From the NCBI GenBank assembly GCA_041743835.1, contig JBGTLW010000152.1, forward strand, positions 1 to 19,746: DNA of 19,746 nt, in the 5' to 3' direction. The first letter of the stretch is position 1. Each line of letters begins with the position of its first letter. A program made the translations under genes and the position numbers. The notes under the pieces are model-generated. The model did no database searches. It had not been told where the DNA came from and saw nothing but the letters and a program-made list of their open reading frames with translations. Shown here in pieces: positions 1 through 7,421 of the stretch. This DNA is from JBGTLW01 sp041743835. Lineage in GTDB: Bacteria; Planctomycetota; Phycisphaerae; Phycisphaerales; Phycisphaeraceae.

Positions 1-63
1 GTCACGCTTGAACTGCTCGTCGTAGGTCGGCCGAGGCTTGCGGGTCTTCTTCGATTCGGTCAT
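1..63 (-). CDS. N-terminus of probable transposase (IS3 OrfA-like), cut by window edge
   Basis: A minus-strand ATG at 61-63 opens a reading frame of 21 codons that runs off the left edge. The peptide contains RKPRPTYDEQFKRD. This resembles the start of helix-turn-helix OrfA transposases of the IS3 group, which typically begin with a basic stretch followed by a Y-x-x-x-F-K segment. A GGAG ribosome-binding sequence lies about 9 bases before the ATG, which supports this start. The local DNA (1-125) is GC-rich, unlike the AT-rich HNH gene beside it, and this frame overlaps the last codons of that gene. That arrangement suggests an insertion sequence landed in or beside the HNH gene. With only 21 residues the family call is tentative. 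Confidence 0.4.
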   Translation of the reverse strand, partial: MTESKKTRKPRPTYDEQFKRD

Positions 64-1132
64 GGTCGGGCTCCGTGGGTTGCGGTGAAAGAGCACCATC
101 TTCCACCACTTCCCCGCGCCCGTCACTTGGGGGGAAGCTCACAATGCTCCGCGTATCTCCGAGTTGCGGTCCCGGGAAGACTACTGTCGCGCCCACACGC
201 CCGCCAAAAAAAGCGCAATGTAACGACCAATTCCGGTCATAACTGAGCCGAAATTTATGACATTTGGCCGAACATCCCATCGCTGCCACATCCGCATGAA
301 CGACAAACCCACAATCGTCAGATGATGGGCCACTTCCTTCATCAAAACGAACAAAGCGGACAGCGTCACGAAACGCTGTTGCATTTACACGTGATCCTCC
401 ATATTGCTTAGCAAGTATATTGATGCCTGTTTTCACTAATGCCCTCAGAACCCAACGCGGACGATACGAGAAACCTCCTTCCGGATCGATCACCCCGTCA
501 TCTTCATGTGGGGTAGAAATATTCGGAACCCATGACTTCAAAGTTTGTAGCACCGACGATCGATCAATACCACCTGCATAGCGGCACTCGAAGGTCACAC
601 CTTCGACTATTTCATTGCTACGGTGGCGAGTAAAAACCCGCACGGGATAACTACCCCGCAGAGGTAATCGGCGAATTCTACGCCACAGCAAGCGATGCTT
701 CTTCTTTTCTGTTGAACTAAGTGATTCAATAGCAAACTTCAAATTTTTCTGAAAGCGATCACAAAATTCCTCCAAGCCGGACGATTTTGCCTCAATCATG
801 TCAAAGAAAAAAAGAGGGCTTTTGTCGAGCAGCACAACCTGAGGCCACAGAATTGATGCCTCAATATTGGGAAGCAATTGTGCTTCAAGAGCAATATCAA
901 GTTCGGAATTGTAGTCCCATACATTGTCTCCCCGTTTATCAAGTTCTTGAACCGCAACCATGCTTATTGGGGATTTGCATGCCAACTCCTCATCTAACTG
1001 AGACAACACATTATTGTTGCATCCTAAGCAAACTTCTTTCTTTAGCGTTTCTTTGCCTCCAAGCGCATTAGGAACAATATGCTCACCTTTTCGGTTTCCT
1101 ATTGCTGGTTGTCCGCAATAAATGCAATTCAT
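2..1132 (-). CDS. HNH endonuclease-like protein (HNH_5 type)
   Basis: The N-terminus has two CxxC pairs (C3/C6 and C35/C38) bracketing E-H-I-V-P-N at about residues 17-22 and ending in C-L-G-C-N-N. This is the zinc-stabilised HNH nuclease pattern, in which the EH histidine and the late Asn are expected to bind a metal and act on DNA. The remaining ~330 residues are not recognised. The ATG at 1132 is 4 bases past the mqnC stop; an in-frame GTG at 1147 would overlap mqnC. No clear Shine-Dalgarno is seen. The gene is markedly AT-richer than its neighbours, which suggests horizontal acquisition. The last ~40 residues are encoded in GC-rich DNA that also holds the start of a transposase-like gene, so the native C-terminus may have been replaced. 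It could be a defence or mobile-element nuclease, but no partner is visible. Confidence 0.65.
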   Translation of the reverse strand: MNCIYCGQPAIGNRKGEHIVPNALGGKETLKKEVCLGCNNNVLSQLDEELACKSPISMVAVQELDKRGDNVWDYNSELDIALEAQLLPNIEASILWPQVVLLDKSPLFFFDMIEAKSSGLEEFCDRFQKNLKFAIESLSSTEKKKHRLLWRRIRRLPLRGSYPVRVFTRHRSNEIVEGVTFECRYAGGIDRSSVLQTLKSWVPNISTPHEDDGVIDPEGGFSYRPRWVLRALVKTGINILAKQYGGSRVNATAFRDAVRFVRFDEGSGPSSDDCGFVVHADVAAMGCSAKCHKFRLSYDRNWSLHCAFFGGRVGATVVFPGPQLGDTRSIVSFPPSDGRGEVVEDGALSPQPTEPDHDRIEEDPQASADLRRAVQA

Positions 1133-1136
1133 AGGC

Positions 1137-2738
1137 TTACGCTTCACGGCTGACTGTCAGCGTCACCGTCCCATTCCGCCCTTCATCCCCATCATGGGTC
1201 GCGTGTTCGATGTGGAGTTTATTGGCTCGTTGGGTGGACCAGTCGGTGATTTGGCCGTCGGGCGCGGTGGCTTGGTCGGCGTGGACTTTGAGGTGGTTGT
1301 AGCGGTTGTCGCGTTGGGCGGGGGTGAAGCCGGCGTCGCGGATGAGGTGGCAGAGGAACGCCTCGGTCAGGCAGTACGTCGTGCCCGCGGCACTCACCAC
1401 GTTCTCCTCCATCATCACGCTGCCCATGTCGTTAGCACCATAAAACAGCCCCAACTGGCCGATGTGCGGGCCCATGGTGACCCAACTGCTGCCGATGCTG
1501 GGGATGTTGTCGAGGAACAGCCGGCTGATCGCCTGCATACGCAGGTACTCGCTCGCCCCAGCCATGCGAACCACCTTCCCCGCCCCCGGAACTGCCCCCG
1601 GAACTGCCCCCGGAAGTTTGCCACCGGGCACCGCCTCATCGCAGGCCTTTTTGTCATGCGGATCAACTTCGCCACGCAAGACCATGTCGGCCAACACATC
1701 CCCCGGAAAGGGTTCCCCGCTTTCGCGGTCGTAATCCGGCAGCCGGCCCATCGGGGTGTTCTCGCGTTGGAAGGGCCAACTGATGAAGCTGACGTATCGG
1801 CCGGGGTAGTTGTTCGTGATGGCGAGGTCCTGGCGGTCGCGGACGCGGCGCATGTGGTCGATGCGGTCGGCGATGCCCTCGACCTGGCCGAACATCATGG
1901 TGGCGCTGGTGAACATACCCAGCTTGTGAGCGGTGGACATGACGTCGAGCCATTGATCGGCGGTGGCCTTGCCGATGCCGATGCGTCGGCGGACGTGCTC
2001 GGCAAATATCTCCCCGCCACCCCCCGGAAGCGAGTCGAGCCCCGCGTCCATCAAACGTCGCATGATCGCTTCAAGCTTCGCTTGCCAGACGTCCGGGGCC
2101 AGCTCGTGGGATTTTTTGGCGCTGGTGACGGGGAATCCCTCGACGTGGCACACAGCGACGAACTCGACGAACTCGGGGGGTGAGAAGCCGTGGATGTGGA
2201 CCCCCGGAAATTCTTGTTTCAAGTCGCGGAGCAGCTTGACGTAGAAGTCCACATCGAGGCCGGGGTGCATGCCGCCCTGGAGGAGGACCTGTGTGCCGCC
2301 GATGGCGACGAGCTCGCGGACCTTCTGGTGGAGCTGGTCGCGGGTGAGGATGTAGCTGTCCGCATCGCCCTCGTCCCGGCGGAAGGCGCAGAAGGTGCAT
2401 TGGGCGGAGCAGACGTTGGTGTAATTGATGTTGCGATCAATAATGTACGTCCGCACCCCCGGAAGTTTGCCCCCCGCCCCCGGAAGCTTCCCCCCCGGCC
2501 CCGGAAGCTTGCCCCCCGCCCCCGGAACACCACCACCCGCCTGCGGAAGTTGGTTTTCGGTGAGTTGGGCATCGCCATCGTGGATGAATCGGCAGCGGGC
2601 GTCGGCCCAGCGCCCCAGTTGCGGGAGGCTGGCTTCGTGGTACAAACGCAGGGCCTCGGCGACCGACAGGCGTTTTTGGCCGGTGATGACGCTTTGGATC
2701 GATAACTCGGTCTCGAGGTGTAGCCTTTTATCTTGCAT
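1137..2738 (-). CDS. mqnC: Cyclic dehypoxanthinyl futalosine synthase (radical SAM), with repeat-derived insertions
   Basis: MqnC cyclises dehypoxanthinyl futalosine in the futalosine route to menaquinone. The radical SAM cluster motif is C110-x3-C114-x2-C117 within DRNINYTNVC...TFCAF. Further family landmarks are GGTQVLLQGGMHP (148-159), HIHGFSPPE (181-189), LDSLPGGG (234-241), TATMMFG-like SATMMFG (278-284), SSWVT, and GANDMGS...MMEENVVSAAG near the C-terminus. Family members are usually about 360-400 residues; this one is 533. The excess lies in three places: about 59-94 (Gly/Lys/Leu/Pro repeats), about 196-220, and about 328-395 (ending in another GGKLPGAVPGAVPG tract). All landmarks are in frame, so it is probably functional with surface loops. 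ATG at 2738 is preferred over a TTG six bases upstream. No Shine-Dalgarno is seen, but TACTAT lies 9 bases before the ATG. Confidence 0.93.
   Translation of the reverse strand: MQDKRLHLETELSIQSVITGQKRLSVAEALRLYHEASLPQLGRWADARCRFIHDGDAQLTENQLPQAGGGVPGAGGKLPGPGGKLPGAGGKLPGVRTYIIDRNINYTNVCSAQCTFCAFRRDEGDADSYILTRDQLHQKVRELVAIGGTQVLLQGGMHPGLDVDFYVKLLRDLKQEFPGVHIHGFSPPEFVEFVAVCHVEGFPVTSAKKSHELAPDVWQAKLEAIMRRLMDAGLDSLPGGGGEIFAEHVRRRIGIGKATADQWLDVMSTAHKLGMFTSATMMFGQVEGIADRIDHMRRVRDRQDLAITNNYPGRYVSFISWPFQRENTPMGRLPDYDRESGEPFPGDVLADMVLRGEVDPHDKKACDEAVPGGKLPGAVPGAVPGAGKVVRMAGASEYLRMQAISRLFLDNIPSIGSSWVTMGPHIGQLGLFYGANDMGSVMMEENVVSAAGTTYCLTEAFLCHLIRDAGFTPAQRDNRYNHLKVHADQATAPDGQITDWSTQRANKLHIEHATHDGDEGRNGTVTLTVSREA
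1583..1625. repeat. 12-bp tandem repeat inside mqnC
   Basis: CCCCCGGAA starts at 1583, 1595 and 1607, a period of 12 bp. The last copy continues as CCCCCGGAAGTTTGCC, which is identical to 1607-1622 versus 2456-2471 in the other repeat cluster of the same gene. Read on the coding strand it gives GGKLPGAVPGAVPGAGK, in frame. The tract sits in an inserted loop between the barrel segment ending FQRENT and the conserved EYLRMQAIS. Confidence 0.85.
2456..2556. repeat. 21-bp tandem repeat inside mqnC
   Basis: Units start at 2456, 2477, 2498, 2519 and a decayed fifth at 2540, exactly 21 bp apart. The core is CCCCCGGAAGnTTnCCCCCCG, and the second and third units contain the palindromic core GGAAGCTTCC or close variants. 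Because 21 is a multiple of 3 the array is translated in frame as repeated GAGGKLP. It lies just before the radical SAM segment TYIIDRNINYTNVC, at a point where ordinary MqnC proteins have no such tract. Confidence 0.9.
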
Positions 2739-2747
2739 GGACAAATG

Positions 2748-2753
2748 ATAGTA
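2748..2753 (-). promoter_or_regulatory. -10-like box TACTAT before mqnC
   Basis: On the minus strand TACTAT ends 9 bases before the mqnC ATG at 2738, with no Shine-Dalgarno between. Transcription would then begin within a few bases of the start codon. No convincing -35 is seen. It belongs to a set of similar boxes in this window. Confidence 0.4.
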
Positions 2754-2763
2754 TGCGACCGTT

Positions 2764-2807
2764 CACGGGCTTGCACGGGCCTTGGGTGCCAGTTTCTTGG
2801 GTGTCAG
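2764..2807. repeat. Short direct repeats between mqnC and the protease-like gene
   Basis: CACGGGC occurs at 2764-2770 and 2774-2780. CTTGGGTGCCAG at 2781-2792 is followed by CTTGGGTGTCAG at 2796-2807, with one mismatch. They lie in the 122-bp gap between two divergent genes. They could be a regulator-binding site, but nothing shows which. Confidence 0.35.
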
Positions 2808-2860
2808 CCCGCGGTCGGCTGGGTCGAAGTGAGATTTCGCCAATGTGACTGGGGATCAAC

Positions 2861-4126
2861 ATGCCAGACGCTCTGAACAAAACACGATGCGCTTTGTATT
2901 GCCTTGCCCTGGCCTGCTCGGGGCCTTTGCTGATGACGCCGACCACCGACGCCCAGCCGATCACTATCGAGCAGCGGGCGGAGATGACGCGCGCGAGCTA
3001 CGACGAGCTGCTCAAGGCCTACCTGACCAGCGACTGGACCTCCGTGGAGAAGGCGGTGAACGACCTGCGGGTGACCTACCGCCTGCTCGACGCCCCGGAC
3101 CAGGCGATCTACCGCGACATCCGCACGGGCTACGCCAAGTTCAACCCCGCGTGGTGGCCGAGCACCAAGAGCTCGAGCAAGACCGAGTTCCGCGCGGAGA
3201 TATGGGACAAGACGTTCATGGCCCGCTACGAGCCATCGGGCGAGCTGGGGTTTCAGGGCGTCCGTAGCGAGGGCAGGTGGGTCCGCACCCGCGCGGGCTA
3301 TGAATGGCAGATCACGTCGCTGGACATCTTCGTGACCTGGAAGCCGAACCTCGTGGACAACCCGCAGCCCGCGGGGGGGCAGCTCTCCAAGACCATGGGC
3401 TACACGCTCGGCGACCTCGCTGAGGTGATCGTCTGGCACGAGCTTGGGCACAACTTCCTCACCGGCCGGCTGCCCGTGGAGGTCAACGTCGAGCTCTACA
3501 CCGACCACCTGATGCTTTACACCCACCTGCAGGAGTTCTTCGCGGACCTCACCGCGATCCAGCACTGCAGCCCCCGCGCCCGCCGCGCAGCCTTGCAGTT
3601 CCGCCTCCACGGCCTGGACTACTACGACGAGACCAGCCCGCACACGCGCGGGGCCCACGGCATCGGGGCGTTGCTCTTGGTGGATGTGCTGAGCAACCCG
3701 GACAAGTGGCCGAGCATCCAGCTACCGCCCAGCGTGCCCGCGGCACAGCCCGAGCTCAACACGCTGATCTACATCTACGAGAACTGGAAGAAGGACTGGA
3801 CCGTGGAAGAGGCGCTGCGGCTGCAGAACTTCGCGGGTGAGTTCGTCAAGAAGCAAGGTGACAAGGCCTTCCGCGCCAAAGGCGAGTTCCCGCTGGGCAA
3901 CGGCACATCCTACTGCCTCACCGTCGCACAGGACCGCGAACACCAGGTCAAGCGCGACAAGTGGGTCAGCGACACCCTCGCCAAACTGGTCGTGGCAGGC
4001 AAGACAACCAAGCCCGACCCCGCCAAGCCCTACAAGCCCCGCGTGCGCGCCAAAGCCGCGGGCGATTTCATCATCGTCAGCCCGCAGGATGAGACAGACA
4101 ACCCGCGTATTGATATTCCGTGGTGA
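2861..4126 (+). CDS. Exported HExxH zinc metalloprotease-like protein
   Basis: The 421-residue product begins with a short basic segment and a hydrophobic stretch (about residues 9-25), so it is probably exported; a lipobox is not convincing because the residue at -3 from C19 is Ala. The sequence VIVWHELGHNF places a zinc-binding HELGH at H193-H197. LQEFFADL at 223-230 offers Glu225 as a third ligand, 28 residues downstream, an arrangement of the gluzincin kind. The N-terminal part has alternating helices (about 35-90), and the C-terminus is Lys-rich. ATG 2861 is preceded by GGGGATCAAC, a usable ribosome-binding site. The substrate is unknown, and I cannot name a family beyond the metal motif. 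It stands alone between two minus-strand blocks. Confidence 0.72.
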   Translation: MPDALNKTRCALYCLALACSGPLLMTPTTDAQPITIEQRAEMTRASYDELLKAYLTSDWTSVEKAVNDLRVTYRLLDAPDQAIYRDIRTGYAKFNPAWWPSTKSSSKTEFRAEIWDKTFMARYEPSGELGFQGVRSEGRWVRTRAGYEWQITSLDIFVTWKPNLVDNPQPAGGQLSKTMGYTLGDLAEVIVWHELGHNFLTGRLPVEVNVELYTDHLMLYTHLQEFFADLTAIQHCSPRARRAALQFRLHGLDYYDETSPHTRGAHGIGALLLVDVLSNPDKWPSIQLPPSVPAAQPELNTLIYIYENWKKDWTVEEALRLQNFAGEFVKKQGDKAFRAKGEFPLGNGTSYCLTVAQDREHQVKRDKWVSDTLAKLVVAGKTTKPDPAKPYKPRVRAKAAGDFIIVSPQDETDNPRIDIPW

Positions 4127-4165
4127 TCCCGCCCGGAAAATTCCGCGACGATGGTGGCAGATTTA

Positions 4166-4192
4166 CGGTTCCTGACACCTTTCCGGGAACCG
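4166..4192. repeat. Hairpin, possible REP-like or weak terminator
   Basis: CGGTTCC at 4166-4172 pairs with GGAACCG at 4186-4192 around a 13-base loop containing GACACCTTTCC. There is no T-run after either arm, so it is not a classical terminator. It lies between two convergent genes (ends at 4126 and 4276). The TTCCTGACACCTTT text resembles REP-type repeats associated with Y1 transposases, from memory only. No second copy is in the window. Confidence 0.35.
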
Positions 4193-4275
4193 GCACGCCG
4201 AAGGATTCTAGGTCCGGCATGTGTTGCGGTGGGTAATCGCTATCGGTAAACGTCCCTGTTTCGACAACCCAGTTT

Positions 4276-4845
4276 TCAGCCTGCCGGGATCATTAAATCT
4301 TGTAGCTGCTTGCGCCCATTATCATATAGTAATATACGATCCTGAACCCAAGCGTTGCTGTGTCTTACTCCGCAAATCTCCGCGACAACGAATTTTGCAT
4401 TCTGTTTGAACCATTCCTCTCGCTCCCGAACTGCGACGGCATCAGCAATTGCCGGCAGGGCCGGCTCGCCTATGCTGATCAGGGCATCGATCGCGGGATA
4501 GTAAGTTTCGAGTTCAATTTTCTTCATCGGATGTGCGGGGAACTCGTCCGGGCCGATTTTGAAGTTCAGATATTCCGCCAGAAGGGTGCTTGCAGCCGCG
4601 TAACGCAAGTCCCCGAGCTCGTAGATTGCCCTGATGACCTTCGGCCTTCGCGCGGGTTCGGGGTTTGCCAAGTCGGCTGCCAATAGCTCCATCAGAGCGC
4701 TGCCACGAGCATGAACGGCTTGCGCTTGCTTGACGACGGATTCTTTGTCGTTATTGTCACCGACCTGCGACATCAACTTCCCTGATGTATGCGTCAACAG
4801 GAACAGTACAACTATCAGCACGACTAGTCTTGTTCTGTGTTTCAT
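4276..4845 (-). CDS. Small secreted protein with HEAT-like helices
   Basis: From the ATG at 4845 the product has 189 residues. A GAGGT ribosome-binding site lies 7 bases before this ATG, so I prefer it to an in-frame ATG 30 bases upstream. The N-terminus MKHRTRLVVLIVVLFLLTH is a signal peptide or membrane anchor. The rest is helical with HEAT-like pairs, for example KVIRAIYELGDLRYAAASTLLAEYL and YYPAIDALISIGEPALPAIADAVAV. HEAT repeats usually mediate protein contacts, so an exported scaffold or binding role is a guess. The DNA is AT-richer than the core genes and the next gene (4892-5194) shares this, so the pair may be an acquired or lineage-specific cassette. No specific function is recognised. 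Confidence 0.6.
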   Translation of the reverse strand: MKHRTRLVVLIVVLFLLTHTSGKLMSQVGDNNDKESVVKQAQAVHARGSALMELLAADLANPEPARRPKVIRAIYELGDLRYAAASTLLAEYLNFKIGPDEFPAHPMKKIELETYYPAIDALISIGEPALPAIADAVAVREREEWFKQNAKFVVAEICGVRHSNAWVQDRILLYDNGRKQLQDLMIPAG

Positions 4846-4891
4846 TGTGAATACCTCGTTTAGGGAATCAATCACTGAGCGGGATTAGTGA

Positions 4892-5194
4892 CTATCTCAA
4901 ATCCCCCAGCTCCCCCGCCCGCCTGACGCGGCAGTATGCCACGACGAGATGAATAGTAAACCCGAAAATACCCAGCACAAGAAACACCATAACATTCGCA
5001 ACCCACCACAGAAGGCTGTAGTCAATAGTACCGGAATGCCCCCCTTCGCTTCTCACATGGAACGGGTAACCCGTGTAGTGTGGCGAAGTATTTTGGGCGG
5101 TTACTTGCAAATATGAGTAGGCAGCATTGGAGATCACAAAGGCGAAAATCGCCGCAGCCAACCACCCTGCAAGCATGTATTTGTAGTGCTTCAC
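4892..5194 (-). CDS. Small two-helix membrane protein
   Basis: The frame encodes 100 residues from a GTG at 5194; an ATG six codons later (5176) is an alternative. Two hydrophobic segments are visible, about 8-27 (LAGWLAAAIFAFVISNAAY) and about 63-86 (LLWWVANVMVFLVLGIFGFTIHLV). Between them is a polar loop rich in Ser, Gly and His. The C-terminus is Arg-rich, which predicts a cytoplasmic tail. No family is recognised. It precedes the HEAT-like gene by 46 bases on the same strand and could be co-transcribed. No clear Shine-Dalgarno is seen before either start, so the exact N-terminus is uncertain. Confidence 0.5.
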   Translation of the reverse strand: MKHYKYMLAGWLAAAIFAFVISNAAYSYLQVTAQNTSPHYTGYPFHVRSEGGHSGTIDYSLLWWVANVMVFLVLGIFGFTIHLVVAYCRVRRAGELGDLR

Positions 5195-5236
5195 AATCGC
5201 TATAGCACAAGAAATCTCAACGTGCGGCCGACCGTT

Positions 5237-5803
5237 TCAAACCTGTAGCACTTCCTTACTCTTGGATTCGACTGCGGCCTCAATATCGGCCTCGTGCTTC
5301 TTGGTGGAGTCGTCCACCTCGGCCTTCGCGCCGGTCACCGCGTCCTCCGAGATCGACGCGACCTTGTCCTTCACCAGTTGATCCAGGTGCTTGTTCGCGT
5401 CGCGGCGGGCGTTGCGGACGCTGACCTTGGCCTGCTCGCCCATGTGCTTCACGGAGTTGACCATCTCCTTGCGACGCTCGCCGGAGAGCGGCGGGATGCT
5501 GAGGCGGATGACCTTGCCATCCACGTTGGGGTTGAGCCCCAGCCCGGCACGCTCCAGCCCGCGGGCGATGTCCTTCACGATGCTGGCGTCGAAGGGCTTG
5601 ATGACGATCTGCGTCGGCTCGGGCACGCTGATCGCGGCCAGGCTGCGGATGTCCGACTCCCCGCCATACGCCTCGACCTTCACGAACTCGACCAGCCCCG
5701 GCGAAGCACGCCCGGTCCGCACACCCTTAAGCTCGCTGCGGAGGTAATCCACCGCCTTGTCCATCGCCTCTTCGGCTTCCAGAAGTATGGTGTCAAGGTC
5801 CAT
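5237..5803 (-). CDS. frr: Ribosome recycling factor
   Basis: The product has 188 residues, close to the usual 185. With EF-G it splits the post-termination ribosome. Family landmarks are VDYLRSELKGVRTGRASPGLVE (about 18-39), VPEPTQIVIKPFD, GLNPNVDGKVIRLSIPPLSGERRKEM, and a long C-terminal helix typical of the three-helix bundle. The start is secure: ATG at 5803 is preceded by GGAG six bases upstream. It follows pyrH by 93 bases on the same strand, the common pyrH-frr order. The usual upstream partner tsf is not in this stretch; a NYN-domain gene is there instead. No terminator hairpin with a T-run is visible after the stop. Confidence 0.97.
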   Translation of the reverse strand: MDLDTILLEAEEAMDKAVDYLRSELKGVRTGRASPGLVEFVKVEAYGGESDIRSLAAISVPEPTQIVIKPFDASIVKDIARGLERAGLGLNPNVDGKVIRLSIPPLSGERRKEMVNSVKHMGEQAKVSVRNARRDANKHLDQLVKDKVASISEDAVTGAKAEVDDSTKKHEADIEAAVESKSKEVLQV

Positions 5804-5896
5804 GATCTGCTCCAGGTTTCAAATGACCAACCAGAGATTACAGCAAGCCCGACGGATCGCAATCGCAAGCGGCCGGCGTCTTGCGACAACCACGCA

Positions 5897-6649
5897 TCAC
5901 GCCACCAGGACCTTGGTCCCGTGGGCCTTGCCCGCGACGACCTCGGCGATGTGGCCGGGCACTTTCATGTTGAACACGATGACCGGTATCTCGCGCTCCA
6001 TGCACATCGAGAACGCGGTGAGGTCCATGATCTTGAGTTGCCGGTTGATCGCGTCGGCAAACGTGATGGTGTCGAAGCGCACCGCGTCTTTGTGCAGGTT
6101 GGGGTCTTTGTCGTAGATGCCATCAACCTTGGTGGCTTTGAGCACCACGTCCGCGCCGATCTCCGTCGCACGCAGGGCCGCGGCACTGTCGGTCGTGAAG
6201 AACGGATTTCCCGTCCCGGCGACGAAGATGACCACGCGGCCTTTCTCAAGGTGACGCAGCGCCCGCCCGCGGATGAAGGTCTCCGCCACGGCCGAGAGGT
6301 TGATCGCGCTGAGCACGCGGGCCTCGACGCCCAGCTCCTCAAGCATCTCTTTGAGCGCGAGGCCGTTGATGGCTGTGCCGAGCATGCCCATGTAATCCGC
6401 AGTGGCCTGCGCGATGGACCCCTTCTTCGCCAGGGCCGCGCCTCGGATGATGTTGCCCCCGCCCACGACCACGGCCAACTCGACGCCCTGCCGGGCCGCG
6501 TTGGCGATCTCGTTGCCGATGACGCGCAGCTCATCGGGGTCGATGCCGCTGCCCCCCGACTTGCAGAAAGCCTCCCCCGAGACCTTGAGCAGGACGCGGC
6601 GATAGACGGCGGGGGTGTCGGCGGCGGGAGCGGTAGAGTCAGACGGCAT
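5897..6649 (-). CDS. pyrH: UMP kinase
   Basis: UMP kinase makes UDP from UMP and ATP in pyrimidine synthesis. It is an amino-acid-kinase fold hexamer in the cytoplasm. Motifs visible are YRRVLLKVSGEAF (about 16-28, nucleotide binding), VVVGGGNIIRG, DYMGMLGTAINGLALKE, FVAGTGNPFFTTDSAAALRATEIGADVVLKATKVDGIYDKDP. From ATG 6649 the protein is 250 residues, near the 235-250 norm, and AGGAAG lies 8 bases upstream, which supports it. In-frame ATG 6700 and TTG 6727 would add 17 or 26 unconserved residues. It lies between the NYN-domain gene (85 bases upstream) and frr (93 bases downstream), so co-transcription is likely. Confidence 0.96.
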   Translation of the reverse strand: MPSDSTAPAADTPAVYRRVLLKVSGEAFCKSGGSGIDPDELRVIGNEIANAARQGVELAVVVGGGNIIRGAALAKKGSIAQATADYMGMLGTAINGLALKEMLEELGVEARVLSAINLSAVAETFIRGRALRHLEKGRVVIFVAGTGNPFFTTDSAAALRATEIGADVVLKATKVDGIYDKDPNLHKDAVRFDTITFADAINRQLKIMDLTAFSMCMEREIPVIVFNMKVPGHIAEVVAGKAHGTKVLVA

Positions 6650-6733
6650 CGGCGTGGCTTCCTGGCGGGTTGGGGCTTCGCTTCCTTGCGAGAATGGCAT
6701 TGCACCCGCTGGCGGGCGGTTCGTCAAGCACGT

Positions 6734-7390
6734 TCACCACGGGGGCCACACGCCGGGGATGTTGAAGGGGTCGTCGTGGTCCTCCGGCGGGTTGTCCGGC
6801 GTCTTGTCCGGGGGGGCTACGGGTGGCCTTCGCTGCGGCGCATCGCGGGGCGTTTCTTTGCCGGCGGCTTCGCCTGGCCGGGCTTGTCGCGCGGGGGCTG
6901 GTGGGCCGGCGTCCGGGTCGAGGTCGAGCTCCGCCATCCACGCGGCGGTTTCCTCCGGGCTCAGCGTGCCGGCGGGTTTGTGCCCCACACCCCACTGCGA
7001 CGCGGGCCCGCCCTTGCGGAGCTGCTCGACTAAGCGGGTGATGAACTGCTCGCTGGTCCAGACGGTACACCGCCGCCGCCGCGCTGCGCTTCTGATCTCG
7101 CGGTCGGTGCTGACGACGGTGATGCGTTTGGGCGCGGTGTGCGCGTTGAGGCGGTCGATGATGATGCTGTCTGCGGTGCGGCTGTGGCCGGAGAAGATGA
7201 GCTCGACCGAATCGACCGGGCTGCACTCGGCGCGCAGGGGCTTGGGCTTGCCGTCGGCCACGACGACGACCGCGCCGCGCCTGGCCCACGTCGTCCGGCT
7301 AAGCGCCTCGCACAGCCTGCCCTCGTCGAGCCCGGCGAGCATCGGCGGCATCGTGGTGTGCAGGACGTTGTAGCAATCGATCAGCAGCAC
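6734..7390 (-). CDS. NYN-domain (YacP-like) putative RNase
   Basis: The first ~125 residues match the YacP-like NYN fold: LLIDCYNVLH at the N-terminus with Asp5 and Asn8, VVVVADG near 45, VELIFSG..RTADSIIIDRL near 63-80, and ITVVSTDREIRSAARRRRCTVWTSEQFITRL near 89-120. The acidic residues in these motifs form the PIN-like metal site, so it is probably a single-strand RNase or RNA-binding protein. From about 150 on the chain is Pro/Arg/Asp-rich and likely disordered. The start is GTG at 7390, with TACGAT 6 bases before it and no Shine-Dalgarno. It lies 31 bases after the response regulator gene and upstream of pyrH-frr, a setting that fits RNA or translation housekeeping. Confidence 0.8.
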   Translation of the reverse strand: MLLIDCYNVLHTTMPPMLAGLDEGRLCEALSRTTWARRGAVVVVADGKPKPLRAECSPVDSVELIFSGHSRTADSIIIDRLNAHTAPKRITVVSTDREIRSAARRRRCTVWTSEQFITRLVEQLRKGGPASQWGVGHKPAGTLSPEETAAWMAELDLDPDAGPPAPARQARPGEAAGKETPRDAPQRRPPVAPPDKTPDNPPEDHDDPFNIPGVWPPW

Positions 7391-7396
7391 GCACGC

Positions 7397-7402
7397 ATCG
7401 TA
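7397..7402 (-). promoter_or_regulatory. -10-like box TACGAT before NYN gene
   Basis: On the minus strand TACGAT ends 6 bases before the GTG start at 7390. That spacing would put the transcription start at or next to the start codon. No Shine-Dalgarno is present. No clear -35 is seen. Confidence 0.35.
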
Positions 7403-7421
7403 TCAGCATCAGGCCCCCGGC

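Noticed and set aside
1122..2183. Long plus-strand open frame (353 aa) across mqnC
   Set aside because: It is antisense to a gene with clear conserved motifs and arises from high GC on the opposite strand.
2456..2556. CRISPR array reading of the 21-bp repeats
   Set aside because: No unique spacers, period too short, and the tract is in frame in a known gene.
5294..7033. Plus-strand open frame (579 aa) over frr and pyrH
   Set aside because: Both genes on the other strand are certain; this frame has no domain.
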